Of a stretch of DNA of 64,000 bases, positions 55,534 through 64,000 are shown piece by piece. This DNA is from Ardenticatenales bacterium (GTDB taxonomy: Bacteria; Chloroflexota; Anaerolineae; Epilineales; Epilineaceae). The stretch spans positions 28,177-92,176 of the forward strand of contig JADYYS010000053.1 of NCBI GenBank assembly GCA_020853525.1, given 5' to 3'. Each line of letters opens with the position of its first letter. Position 1 is the stretch's first letter. The notes under the pieces are model-generated. The model saw only the letters and a program-made list of their open reading frames with translations, made no database searches and was not told the DNA's origin. Made by a program: the position numbers and the translations under genes.

Positions 55534-56739
55534 CGCGTCGGCACCGGCGAGGGACGGCGAGCGCGCGGCTGCCGCGTCGTCGTAATCGATCGTCAGGACC
55601 GGCCGTTCTTCCGGCGCCTCCCACTCCCGCGTTCCGAAGACCACCACCATGAACGCGCGCCTGTCGCTCGTCTCGAGGGCGCGCAGGAGCAGGCCGTTGT
55701 TGGGCGTCGCACCGTCGACCCAGCGGCGGGCGATGGCGGTGACGTCGATCGTCATCGGACCCACGATGTCATCCGCGGCGTGCACGCGGCCCGTGCCGAC
55801 GGCCTCGCCTTCCTTCGGCCGGTTCTTCCACGTCACGCCGTGCTCGTCGAACGGCTTGTCCAGGCGGTAGGCCGTCACGTCGCGCCATTGGCCGTCGATG
55901 TCCGTGCTCCAGCAGCCGGCGATCGCGGTGAGCTTGACCACGGCGCGGCGGAAGGGCGTGCCGGGCGGGATGGCGCTCAGGTCGAAGCGCACGAAGCTGC
56001 GCACGATTCCGACCGTCGCGTTGATGTCGAGGCAACCCTTGGTGTGGTAGCCGGCCCACATGCTCATGTCGCTTCCGGTCTGGACGGAAGGGAACTTGTC
56101 GCTGACGTCAGCGTCCGCCGCTGCACCGAAGACCTTCGGCGGCCAGGCCCGCGTGCGCTCGATGTTGCTCCACACGCTGACGTGCGTGTCGTTGGCGCCG
56201 CGGACACGGTAGTGGTACGTGCCGAACGCGTGCCGGGACACCGTCCAGCCGTTTCGGAACTCCGGGCCTTCGTACACCGTCGTTGGACTGCCGAACGCCG
56301 GATCGTCGTCCTCTTGGAGCTCGTAACGCCTGGCGAGGAGGGACTCGCCCCACTCGACGGTGTAGTCGCCGTCCTCCTCCGGGTTGACGATCGGACGGAG
56401 CACCGGCTTGTACGGCTGCGGCGGGTCGTGGCGGAGCGCCAGAGGCAGGTAGGCGGGGGCGGGCGTGTTCGTCGCGGTCGCCGTCCGGGTCGGCGGCGGC
56501 GGCACCGTGTTCGTCTCGGTCGCGGTCGGTGGCAGTTCCGTGTGCGGCACGGTCGAGGTTGCCGCCGTTGAGGCCGCGACGGCCGTCTCGGTCTCGGGGT
56601 CTTGCGCGGGTGCCCGTCGCACGTCGTGGCCGCTCTGTGCCCGGCTGGTGGCAGACAAGGTCATCGTGAGCGCTCCGGCCCACACGACGAGCGCGGCGGC
56701 GACGGTCAGCGAGGGGCGGGCACGGCGGGCAGTGGACAT
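55495..56739 (-). CDS. exported DNRLRE-type protein
   Basis: A 414-residue secreted protein. It has a signal peptide (AAALVVWAGALTMTLSATSRA), a Thr/Pro-rich linker ending in PAYLPLALRH (the YLPL-type motif), a fibronectin-like region (YTVEWGESLLARRYELQEDD), and a C-terminal DNRLRE-like jelly-roll domain (VRSFVRFDLSAIPPGTPFRRAVVKL ... GVTWKNRP ... IDVTAIARRWVDG). Such domains are found on cell-surface and carbohydrate-related proteins of many phyla. No catalytic residues are recognised. ATG 56739 follows AAGGA. Confidence 0.82.
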   Translation of the reverse strand: MSTARRARPSLTVAAALVVWAGALTMTLSATSRAQSGHDVRRAPAQDPETETAVAASTAATSTVPHTELPPTATETNTVPPPPTRTATATNTPAPAYLPLALRHDPPQPYKPVLRPIVNPEEDGDYTVEWGESLLARRYELQEDDDPAFGSPTTVYEGPEFRNGWTVSRHAFGTYHYRVRGANDTHVSVWSNIERTRAWPPKVFGAAADADVSDKFPSVQTGSDMSMWAGYHTKGCLDINATVGIVRSFVRFDLSAIPPGTPFRRAVVKLTAIAGCWSTDIDGQWRDVTAYRLDKPFDEHGVTWKNRPKEGEAVGTGRVHAADDIVGPMTIDVTAIARRWVDGATPNNGLLLRALETSDRRAFMVVVFGTREWEAPEERPVLTIDYDDAAAARSPSLAGADALRRDDEVERSGP

Positions 56740-56933
56740 CGTTCTGCGTCCTTGGGCGTGGCGATGTGCGGCGCAAGCGGCCGTCGCATGGGCGACGGCG
56801 ACAGGCCGCCGGACGTTAGGCCCCGACGGGGAGCGGTGTCAACCGACAGTCCGAGATCGATCCTGAGGACGGGATTGCGGCGTGTGCGGGCCGCGTCGAC
56901 GTCGGCGGCCTCGTCGGAGTTGAGCGCCCGCTG

Positions 56934-59900
56934 CTACGGCCGCTGGGCAAACGCCCAGGGCAGAACGATCCGAAAGTCCCCTCCGTCCGGCGGCAGCACC
57001 GCGATCGTCAGCCCGACGACTCCGACCGTCCGCAGCGGCTGCAGGTCCGCATCGAGATACACCGCCGTGTACGTCCCGTCCCCCGGATTCGTCCCGTCCT
57101 GGGCGATCTCGATGCCGTGGATCGCGCCATCGGGTCCGAGCGGCGTCTCGAAGACGGCCATCAGCCGCTCCGACCAGTTGTGCCGCATCGCGCTGTAGAC
57201 CAGCCGCCGCAGGTCGCGCACCTCCGCGCGGCCGGCCGGGACATCGACGACGGCGCCGACCAGCGTTGCCCAGCGATAGCTGAAGAACCCGCGGCCCTTG
57301 CGGAGCATGAGCGACACCCGGCCGCCGTCCGCCAGGCGAACGTCGTAGCGCTGGCGCGGCAGGACGGGCAGGCCGCACGGACCGAGGATCTGCTCGGGAG
57401 CGGCGTCGGGGCCGGCGGTGATGTCGGCCAGCGTGAGAACGACGTTGCCGGCGGTGAGGGCGTCGCCGTCCAGGCGAACGACGTACGACGCGTCGGCGCG
57501 GACGTCGTACAGGTACAACCGGGCCTCGAAGCGCGCGTCGCCCAGCCTGAAGCGGCGCAACAGCTGGGCGCGGCGGAAGCCCGGTCGGCCGGCATCGTCG
57601 GCGAGCGTCACCTCGCCCGGCCCATCCGCCGCGGCCGGCGTGCCGTCGCGCCCGTCCGCGAGCGCGCGGAACAGGTCGTGCGTGCCGTGCGTCGCGGTCA
57701 GCGGCACGGACGCATCACCCGCCGCCAAGTCGAGGACGCGCTTGGCAGCGTACTCGACCAGCGGCGCCGACGATGGGCGCCACATCGTGCATAGCTGCAG
57801 CGCCTCGGGGACGATCACGTGCAGCTCCGGCGCCGCCGGCGCGGTCGAAGCGGCGACGAACGGGCGGATCTGCTTGAGGAGGAGCGCATTGTCACCGCGG
57901 CGGATCTTCCACTCGACGTCGAGCAGGATGCTGTCGGGGTCGACGCCAGCGCTGTCGACGGGCTGGCGCTCCTTGGCCAGCAGGAGCAGCGCGCCCAGCT
58001 GCCGCAGCTCGTCGTCATCGATCACGTGCGTGCCGGGCGGCACGCGGCTCGAGGGCTGGACACGGCGGATGCCGGTCACGGCACCGTCGGCATAGGTGAT
58101 GATGTCCCGCTCCGGCAGGTCGCCGCTCTCCGGCAGGACGACGCTGGCGTCGCCTTCCTGCGCGTTCACGATCATCTCACCGCGATCGGGATCCCCGTCC
58201 CCGTCGCCGGACGGCCCGCCGCTCGGATCGCCGGTGAACGCGACGCCGTTCGCCCGCTCGTCCGGGAAGGCGGGCGTGACCAGGATCGCCATCGCGACGC
58301 GAGCAGGGTCGATGCCGTAGTACGTGCGCTCGGACCAGGCGCGCGGGTTCCAGAGGCTGGCCCAGACGGTGCGCAGGCCACGCTCGATCGTCCGCTCCTT
58401 GGGCTGGTTCGGATCGCAGCGCGACGGGCCGGCCTTATCGGCGTCGAGCGAGTCGGCGACGCAGACGGAGGTCGAGTCGTACAGCCCGGCACCGTTGAAC
58501 GCCACGCCGTCCTCGGCATTGGACGAGGACCGGAAGCGGACCATCACGCCCGGAGAGAAGACGGCATCGATCCGCGCGGCCAGCGCAGCGACGAGGGCCG
58601 CGTCGATCGCGCCGTCGTCGTCCAGCGCGTCGTGGACGGCGCCCAGGAGCGGGGCGCGGTAGACGGGGTCGGCCATGAAGCGCGGGTCGGCATGGAGCGC
58701 GGCCAGAACGTCGGCGTAGGGCAGGGGCGTGCCGCCGGGGGTGCGCGGGTCGGGCATCGTGTTCGCGCGGACGTAGCGGTCATAGTGGTGGAACGGGATC
58801 CCAAAGCCGGGCACCTCGTGTTCGTCCGGCAGGAAGACGTACAGGCGCGCCAAGTTGGCCGCCTTGCCGCCGAAGCGGCGCGTAGCGGTGCGCAGCGGGT
58901 CCGTGATCACGGCGCCGGCGGCGATCGTCGCCAAGCCGTCGAGGCCGTCGTGGTCGACGTCGGGCGCGACGACGGAGACCGGCGGCGGGCGATGGGCAGC
59001 CCACCACGCGCTCGCCTCGGCCGCCGTGACGTCCGGCACCACCCGGTAGCCGGCGGCATCGACCTCGAGGCGGACGAGCCGGCCGTCATGGGGTGCGAAC
59101 GCCGCGTGCGCATCGGCGACGTACGCGTTCGGCGTCCCGCGCCGGCCGAGCCGGACGTTCAGGTGCGACAGCGGCCCCTGCCGCGCCCCGGTCACGACGC
59201 CGGCCACGACGACGTCGATGTCCGTCGGCGCGCGGTCGAGGATGACGACGTCCTGCCAGGACAGCGTCCCGGCGGCCACGGCGCCGACGAGGTCGTCGAC
59301 CGTCAGGCGGCGGACGGTGCCGTAGGCGATGCCGCGGGTGTAGGCCTCGAACGACACCGGCGGCGGCGCGCTCGGGAAGCCGATCGGCAGGCCCGGATGC
59401 GCCCAGGTGCGGGCGAGGGCGACGGCGTCCGGCTGCGTCGGCGCGTAGACGAGCGGGCGGCGCCGGAAGGCGCGGGCGAGGCGGCGGTGGAGAGTCAGCA
59501 TCTCGTCGAGCGTCAGCAGTTCGGCCGGCTCGCCGTCCGCGGTCCAGACGTCGAAACCGTACATCGGCGCACCGTCCGGGCCCCCGAAGCTGCGCAGGCC
59601 GCCGGCCAGCAGGCGGCGCGTGGCACGGTGGGCGGCGATGGCGGTGTACTCGACGGGGTCCAGGCCGCCGTAGCGCGCGGGAAACGCGGCGCGCAGGAAG
59701 TCGAGGTGAAGCGGGAAGCGGCTCGCATCCTGAAAGGCGATGTCGAACGGCGCCTCGGCGTCTGGCGCGGCGGCGGCCAGCCACTTGCCCTCACGCCAGA
59801 CGTCCGGGCGATCGACGGCGACGGTCAGCGCGTTCCAGTCGGCGGCGGAGCGGACGGCCGGGCGCCAGAGTGCGGGGACGATGTCGGGGGCCGCGTCGCG

Positions 59901-61172
59901 AACGCAGCGCACGTAGCCGGGGCGGCTCTTGGGCGGCTGGAATTCCGGGCCCACGTGATGTCGCAAAACCGGGAATGCGGTGCTGAGGTACCACGCCCGG
60001 TCGGCGGCCGGCGCGGACGGGTGATCGCCGGCCGTCGTCGTCGACGACCACCAGACGAACGGGTGCTCGCGGTCCGGCGACGCGGGCGCGCCGGGGAAGG
60101 CGGCGGCATCGAACAGGCCGGCCGGGTCGCCGGGCCGGGCCAGGGACCACAGCTCCCGGATGTTCGGCAGGCGCCAGTCGTCGCGGCCGTCGTACGCCAG
60201 GCCGCGGCAGAGGGCGACGGCGGTTTGCCAGTCGACCGGCCGCGCGAAGGCATCGACGGCGCCGCCGCGGTCGTCGACGACGGCGCGCGGGTTGCGGATC
60301 CACTGCAGGGCGGTGGCGCGGTCGAGGACGACGTTCTCGACCGCCGTGTCGATCGTGCCGTCGTCGGCGTACGCATAGTCCGAGGCCAGGCCGAGCCGCA
60401 GCGCGCCGTCGTCGGCATTGCCCGGTCCCTCGTCGCCGCCGGTGCCGCGATAGCTCTTCGTCTGGCCGGTGCGGAAGATGGCCACGGGGTCGGCGGCGGC
60501 GGCGGTGCGGACGGGGCGGGCGGCGAACGTCCACGACTTGTCCCACGGGTAGATGTGGCCGTCGAACGTGTTCAGGTAGTACGCCTCGGCCGCCGCCATC
60601 GGGTCCGTCGTCGACGACCAGACGTACGTGCTCTCGCCGTCGCGCGGGGCGCCGAAGACGAGCGGGTCGAGGGCGAGCGCCTGACGGCTGAAGTCGGTGA
60701 TCGTCTCGAGCTCGTGGACGTTCGGCAACCGCCAGTCGTCGAAGCCGGCGTACGCGAGATCGCGCGCCGCATCGAGCGCGACCTGCCAGCCCATCGGCAC
60801 GTCGAAGCGGACGTTGCCGCGGACGCCGGTGCCGTCGGCGTCGTCGACGCCGTCCAGCAGGCGCGGCCGGCGCAGCCACATCAGGCCGGTGTTGCGATCC
60901 AGCGCGACGTTCTCGGCCTGCGTCGTCGGCGTCACGACGTCGGCGAACGACCACTCGGCCGCCCGGCCTCGCACGACGTCGCCGTCGTCGCCGTTGCCGT
61001 CGGCGCGCTCGCCGCGGTTGCCGACGTAGCCCCAGGCTTGGCCGGTGGACAAGAGGCGGGGGGCGGGGGCTAGGTCGTCGGCCACGGCGGTCGAGGCGCG
61101 GGTGGGCGGCACGACGGCCGTGAGGACCAACGTGACAAGGGCGGCGGCAGCGCAGCGGCGGGGATGGAACAT
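56934..61172 (-). CDS. exported two-DUF1566 protein fused to a dikinase-like phosphohistidine and ATP-grasp module
   Basis: A 1412-residue exported protein. ATG 61172 follows GAGGGGG and starts a signal peptide (CAAAALVTLVLTAVVPPTRA). Two DUF1566/Lcl modules follow (about 40-220 and 225-410), each with a TGLMW/ALQW strand and GxDDWRLPN(V/I)xEL. Near residue 670 is GPLSHLNVRLGRRGTPNAYV, resembling the phosphohistidine swivel of PEP synthase and glucan, water dikinase. From about 767 comes a PPDK_N-type ATP-grasp fold: GGKAANLARL, VRFRSSSNAEDG, VTPAFPDERANGVAFTGDP and LDVEWKIRRGDNALLLKQIRPF. Histidine domain before ATP-grasp is the order in glucan, water dikinases. A ~200-residue beta-rich end follows. 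Substrate and the source of ATP outside the cell are unknown. Confidence 0.8.
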   Translation of the reverse strand: MFHPRRCAAAALVTLVLTAVVPPTRASTAVADDLAPAPRLLSTGQAWGYVGNRGERADGNGDDGDVVRGRAAEWSFADVVTPTTQAENVALDRNTGLMWLRRPRLLDGVDDADGTGVRGNVRFDVPMGWQVALDAARDLAYAGFDDWRLPNVHELETITDFSRQALALDPLVFGAPRDGESTYVWSSTTDPMAAAEAYYLNTFDGHIYPWDKSWTFAARPVRTAAAADPVAIFRTGQTKSYRGTGGDEGPGNADDGALRLGLASDYAYADDGTIDTAVENVVLDRATALQWIRNPRAVVDDRGGAVDAFARPVDWQTAVALCRGLAYDGRDDWRLPNIRELWSLARPGDPAGLFDAAAFPGAPASPDREHPFVWWSSTTTAGDHPSAPAADRAWYLSTAFPVLRHHVGPEFQPPKSRPGYVRCVRDAAPDIVPALWRPAVRSAADWNALTVAVDRPDVWREGKWLAAAAPDAEAPFDIAFQDASRFPLHLDFLRAAFPARYGGLDPVEYTAIAAHRATRRLLAGGLRSFGGPDGAPMYGFDVWTADGEPAELLTLDEMLTLHRRLARAFRRRPLVYAPTQPDAVALARTWAHPGLPIGFPSAPPPVSFEAYTRGIAYGTVRRLTVDDLVGAVAAGTLSWQDVVILDRAPTDIDVVVAGVVTGARQGPLSHLNVRLGRRGTPNAYVADAHAAFAPHDGRLVRLEVDAAGYRVVPDVTAAEASAWWAAHRPPPVSVVAPDVDHDGLDGLATIAAGAVITDPLRTATRRFGGKAANLARLYVFLPDEHEVPGFGIPFHHYDRYVRANTMPDPRTPGGTPLPYADVLAALHADPRFMADPVYRAPLLGAVHDALDDDGAIDAALVAALAARIDAVFSPGVMVRFRSSSNAEDGVAFNGAGLYDSTSVCVADSLDADKAGPSRCDPNQPKERTIERGLRTVWASLWNPRAWSERTYYGIDPARVAMAILVTPAFPDERANGVAFTGDPSGGPSGDGDGDPDRGEMIVNAQEGDASVVLPESGDLPERDIITYADGAVTGIRRVQPSSRVPPGTHVIDDDELRQLGALLLLAKERQPVDSAGVDPDSILLDVEWKIRRGDNALLLKQIRPFVAASTAPAAPELHVIVPEALQLCTMWRPSSAPLVEYAAKRVLDLAAGDASVPLTATHGTHDLFRALADGRDGTPAAADGPGEVTLADDAGRPGFRRAQLLRRFRLGDARFEARLYLYDVRADASYVVRLDGDALTAGNVVLTLADITAGPDAAPEQILGPCGLPVLPRQRYDVRLADGGRVSLMLRKGRGFFSYRWATLVGAVVDVPAGRAEVRDLRRLVYSAMRHNWSERLMAVFETPLGPDGAIHGIEIAQDGTNPGDGTYTAVYLDADLQPLRTVGVVGLTIAVLPPDGGDFRIVLPWAFAQRP

Positions 61173-61300
61173 CGGCGGAACCCCCTCGGAAGCACCGACG
61201 GGCAAGATGACCAGTAAGATGTGGTCATGATCATACGCTTGCGAATCCGTCGATATGACCGCCGTTTCCCGGCGTCGCGATCCATGTTCGCTTCCGCCGC

Positions 61301-62728
61301 ATGAGTCGGTCCACCACCGCCCGAGCCGACACCGTTGACATCGCCGTCATCGGTGCCGGTGCCGCCGGCCTGGCCGCGGCCCTCTTCGCCGCCGAGCGCA
61401 CCGCCGAGCTGGGCGGCGCGCTGCGCATCGTCGTGCTGGACGGCGCGGCCAAGGTGGGAACGAAGATTCTCATCAGCGGCGGCGGCCGGTGCAACGTCAC
61501 CCACGCCGGCGCCACCGTCGACGACTTCAACGGCGGCCCACGGCCGACGGTCCGCAACGTCCTGGCGTCCTTCGACACCGGCGCCGCCGTCCGATGGTTC
61601 GCATCGCTCGGCGTCGCCCTCAAGGCCGAGCCGACCGGCAAGCTCTTCCCGACGACGGACCGCGCGGCGACGGTCCTCGATGCGCTGTTGGGACGAGCGG
61701 CGGCGCTCGGCATCGAGATCCGGACGCGGTCGCGCGTGGACGACGTCCGGCCCAACAACGACCGCGGCAACGTCAGCCATGTCGATCACGTCGATCACGC
61801 GGCGGACGGCTTCGCGCTCGCGATCGGCGAAGACACGCTCGTCGCCCGCCGCGTCATCCTGGCCACCGGCGGTCGCTCGCTGCCGCGCACGGGCTCGGAC
61901 GGCGGCGGGTGGGCGATCGCCGCGCGGCTCGGCCACACCGTCACACCGACGTTTCCGGCGCTCGTACCGCTCGTGCTCGACGGCGCCTTCTGGCACGCCG
62001 AGCTGTCGGGCGTCTCGCACCCCGCCGAGCTGACGACGGTGGCCGACGGCAAGGTCGTCGACCGGCGCGCCGGCAGCCTGCTGTGGACGCACTTCGGCAT
62101 CAGCGGTCCGGTCGTCCTCGACGCCAGCCGGCACTGGCTGGCGGCGCGGGAGAGCGCGAAGTCGGTCGAGCTGCGCTGCAGCGTCCTGCGCGATGGCAAT
62201 GGCAATGGCGACGTCGATGCCGGTGCCCATTCGACCGTCGCATTCCACGACGCCCACGGCGCCGACGGCTGGCTCGTCGCCGCGGCCCGCCGCGAAGGCG
62301 GGCGGCCGGTCGGCGCGGTCCTCGGCGGCGTGCTGCCGGATCGCCTGGCGCGGACGCTCTGCCGCCACGCCGGCGTCGATGCGGCGACCCGACTGTCGGA
62401 ACTGACGAAGCCGGACCGCCTCACGCTCGCTGCCGCCCTCGGCGCCCTGCCGCTGCCCGTCGTCGGCGATCGCGGCTGGGACTTCGCCGAGGTGACGGCG
62501 GGCGGCGTACCGCTGGCCGAGGTCGACCACCGCACGATGGGCTCGCGCCGCGCGCCGGGCCTGCACTTGGTGGGCGAGATGCTCGACGTCGACGGGCGAA
62601 TCGGTGGCTTCAACTTCCAGTGGGCATGGGCGACGGGGTACCTGGCGGGGCGGGGGGCGGCGGTGGCGCTCGTCGATGGCGGCGAGCGTGCGACGCGGGA
62701 GCCGACGGGATCCATGCACGACGCTTGA
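61301..62728 (+). CDS. BaiN/HI0933-family flavoprotein
   Basis: A 475-residue FAD-dependent oxidoreductase. The N-terminal dinucleotide fold is VIGAGAAGLAAALFAAE. It is followed by GTKILISGGGRCNVTH, the family signature, then FPTTDRAATVLDALL and VILATGGRSLPRTGSDGGGWA. The C-terminal stretch is VTAGGVPLAEVDHRTMGSR...GEMLDVDGRIGGFNFQWAWATG. The family includes BaiN-type reductases, but most members have no proven substrate. ATG 61301 lacks a strong ribosome site. It is divergent from the dikinase-like gene across 128 bases. Confidence 0.9.
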   Translation: MSRSTTARADTVDIAVIGAGAAGLAAALFAAERTAELGGALRIVVLDGAAKVGTKILISGGGRCNVTHAGATVDDFNGGPRPTVRNVLASFDTGAAVRWFASLGVALKAEPTGKLFPTTDRAATVLDALLGRAAALGIEIRTRSRVDDVRPNNDRGNVSHVDHVDHAADGFALAIGEDTLVARRVILATGGRSLPRTGSDGGGWAIAARLGHTVTPTFPALVPLVLDGAFWHAELSGVSHPAELTTVADGKVVDRRAGSLLWTHFGISGPVVLDASRHWLAARESAKSVELRCSVLRDGNGNGDVDAGAHSTVAFHDAHGADGWLVAAARREGGRPVGAVLGGVLPDRLARTLCRHAGVDAATRLSELTKPDRLTLAAALGALPLPVVGDRGWDFAEVTAGGVPLAEVDHRTMGSRRAPGLHLVGEMLDVDGRIGGFNFQWAWATGYLAGRGAAVALVDGGERATREPTGSMHDA

Positions 62729-62832
62729 TGGGTCACGATCGAACCGCACACCACGTTTGTCCGTTGTAGAACATCCGTGCCGACAACGGCGCATGCTGTT
62801 CGCGCCGCCCGCCCACCGCTTGGAGTCCCACG

Positions 62833-64000
62833 ATGCCCGCGCTGCCCGCCACGACGCTGCCCGCCCCGACAACGCCCGCCCCGACGACGCCCGCCCAAAC
62901 GATGACCGCCACCCGCCGCATCCCCGCCCCGCCCGCCGCCGTCGCCGACGCCGTCGCCGGTCTGTACGGCCTGGGCAACTGGCTGTGCGACAGCGCCCGA
63001 GTCGAGGGGCGCGTCGGCGGAGCGGTCTCGCTCAGCTACGCCGGCGGCCCGCAGTGGCATGGCCGCTGGACGGTCTACGAGAAGCCCGGCCGGTTCGCCT
63101 GGCAGGTGGGCGATGCGGAGGGGCGCACGGAAAGCGCCGACTTCACGCTCACCGCCGACGGCGACGGCACGCGGATCGACGTTATGGTCGCCGGCGATGC
63201 GGCGGACGCGGCGGCGTGGGCGGCGTGGGAGCACCGCCTGGACGACCTGGCGGAGCACGTGAAGACCGGCCGCAACGCCCGCCTGGCGCGCCGGCCGATG
63301 CTCGGCGTGGCGCCGAACTTCGGGAAGTTCGACGCGGCGGACGGCGCGCACCTGAGCGGCGCGGTGCCCGGCGGCGGCGCCGAAAGGGCGGGGCTGAAGA
63401 ACGGCGACATCATCGTCCAGGTCGGCGCCGAGCCCGTGACGAGCTGGGAGGGCCTCTCGCCGATCATCGCCCGCCACAGCGCCGGCGACACGCTGCCGAT
63501 GACGTTCGTCCGCGACGGCGAGACGCACACCGTGGACGTCACGCTCGGCGGTCGGCCCGAGGCGGCGGTGCCGGGGGGCGACGTCGTGACGCAGGGCGAC
63601 CTGCGGCACATGATCGACACGCTCGTCGGCGAGCTGCGCGAGACGCTCGACGGGATCAGCGACGCCGAGGCCGACTTCCGGCCGGGCCCGGCCGAGTGGT
63701 CCGTCCGCGAGGTCCTCGGCCACCTCCTCGTCTCCGAGCGCCACGCCCAGATGGCGATGATGCTCCGCGCGACGGACGAGCCGCCCGTCATGTGGCCCGG
63801 CGGCCCCGAGACGGCGCTCCAGGGCATTCTCGCCCGCCGCCCGCTGGCCGCGCTGCAGGACGACCTCCTCGGCCACCTCGGCGAGTCGCTGGCGCTGGCG
63901 GAGAAGCTGTTCGACGCGCAGCCTTCGGCGCCGGTGCGGCGGTACCTGGCGGAGTCGCTGGCGTTCACGGGGGAGCATGTGCGGGATCATATCGGGCAGA
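62833..64000 (+). CDS. SRPBCC-PDZ-DinB fusion protein (cut by window end)
   Basis: The frame is open from ATG 62833 (seven bases after GGAG) to the window end, at least 389 residues. After a Thr/Pro-repeat start comes a START/SRPBCC-like domain (TRRIPAPPAAVADAVAGLYGLGNWL ... DFTLTADGDGTRIDVMVAG). Next is a PDZ domain (MLGVAPNFGKF...LSGAVPGGGAERAGLKNGDIIVQVGAEPVTSWEGL). Then comes a DinB-like four-helix domain (MIDTLVGELRETLDGISDAEADFRPGPAEWSVREVLGHLLVSERH). The inner ATG 62902 (MTATRRIP) is an alternative start. There is no signal peptide, so it is probably cytoplasmic. The combined role is unknown. Confidence 0.82.
   Translation, partial: MPALPATTLPAPTTPAPTTPAQTMTATRRIPAPPAAVADAVAGLYGLGNWLCDSARVEGRVGGAVSLSYAGGPQWHGRWTVYEKPGRFAWQVGDAEGRTESADFTLTADGDGTRIDVMVAGDAADAAAWAAWEHRLDDLAEHVKTGRNARLARRPMLGVAPNFGKFDAADGAHLSGAVPGGGAERAGLKNGDIIVQVGAEPVTSWEGLSPIIARHSAGDTLPMTFVRDGETHTVDVTLGGRPEAAVPGGDVVTQGDLRHMIDTLVGELRETLDGISDAEADFRPGPAEWSVREVLGHLLVSERHAQMAMMLRATDEPPVMWPGGPETALQGILARRPLAALQDDLLGHLGESLALAEKLFDAQPSAPVRRYLAESLAFTGEHVRDHIGQ

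Overview
The window is 64 kb of very GC-rich bacterial DNA using the standard code, with most genes ending in TGA. It is almost wholly coding and most likely comes from the Chloroflexota. That assignment is inferred from exported proteins with Thr/Pro-rich linkers and a short YLPL-type motif, from a Rho factor with a long disordered RG/QG-rich N-terminus, and from high-GC extended -10 promoters. No rRNA, CRISPR array, prophage or transposase gene was seen. Palindromic interspersed repeats are frequent and several sit exactly on gene ends.

Layout. 1-5.8 kb: the end of a ferrochelatase gene, a 1347-residue exported repeat protein, an EamA permease and an antisense tRNA-Trp. 6-11 kb: an AhpD-like gene with an in-frame TGA at its nucleophilic cysteine codon (predicted selenoprotein), a lipoprotein, a GT39-like glycosyltransferase, a 22-bp repeat array and galE. 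11-18.5 kb: two coupled CNNM/CBS proteins, leucyl aminopeptidase, a PlsC-type acyltransferase and an ECF sigma/putative anti-sigma pair. 18.5-28 kb: a patatin-like lipase coupled to a SCO1-like protein, methionine aminopeptidase with an AAA ATPase, a CBS protein, an exported M14 carboxypeptidase and ornithine carbamoyltransferase. 28-33.7 kb: rho with a long structured leader, coupled to a phospholipase D-like gene; then a lipoprotein and a YchJ/SEC-C protein.

34-44 kb: a complete recC-recB-recD cluster for double-strand-break repair, with a small divergent gene beside recC. 44-51 kb: a VOC protein, a DtxR-type regulator divergent from a three-gene MacAB-like export operon, and a SixA-type phosphatase. 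51-56.7 kb: a Tat-exported vanadium haloperoxidase, RDD and SpoIIM-like membrane proteins, a Tat lipoprotein intradiol dioxygenase and a DNRLRE-type exported protein. 57-64 kb: an exported 1412-residue protein joining two DUF1566/Lcl modules to a dikinase-like phosphohistidine/ATP-grasp pair, a BaiN/HI0933-family flavoprotein, and a truncated SRPBCC-PDZ-DinB fusion.

The strongest unusual signals are the predicted CxxU selenoprotein, the exported dikinase-like protein, the phased 22-bp palindrome array, the rho leader with two mutually exclusive hairpins, and the palindromes that supply stop codons at gene ends.
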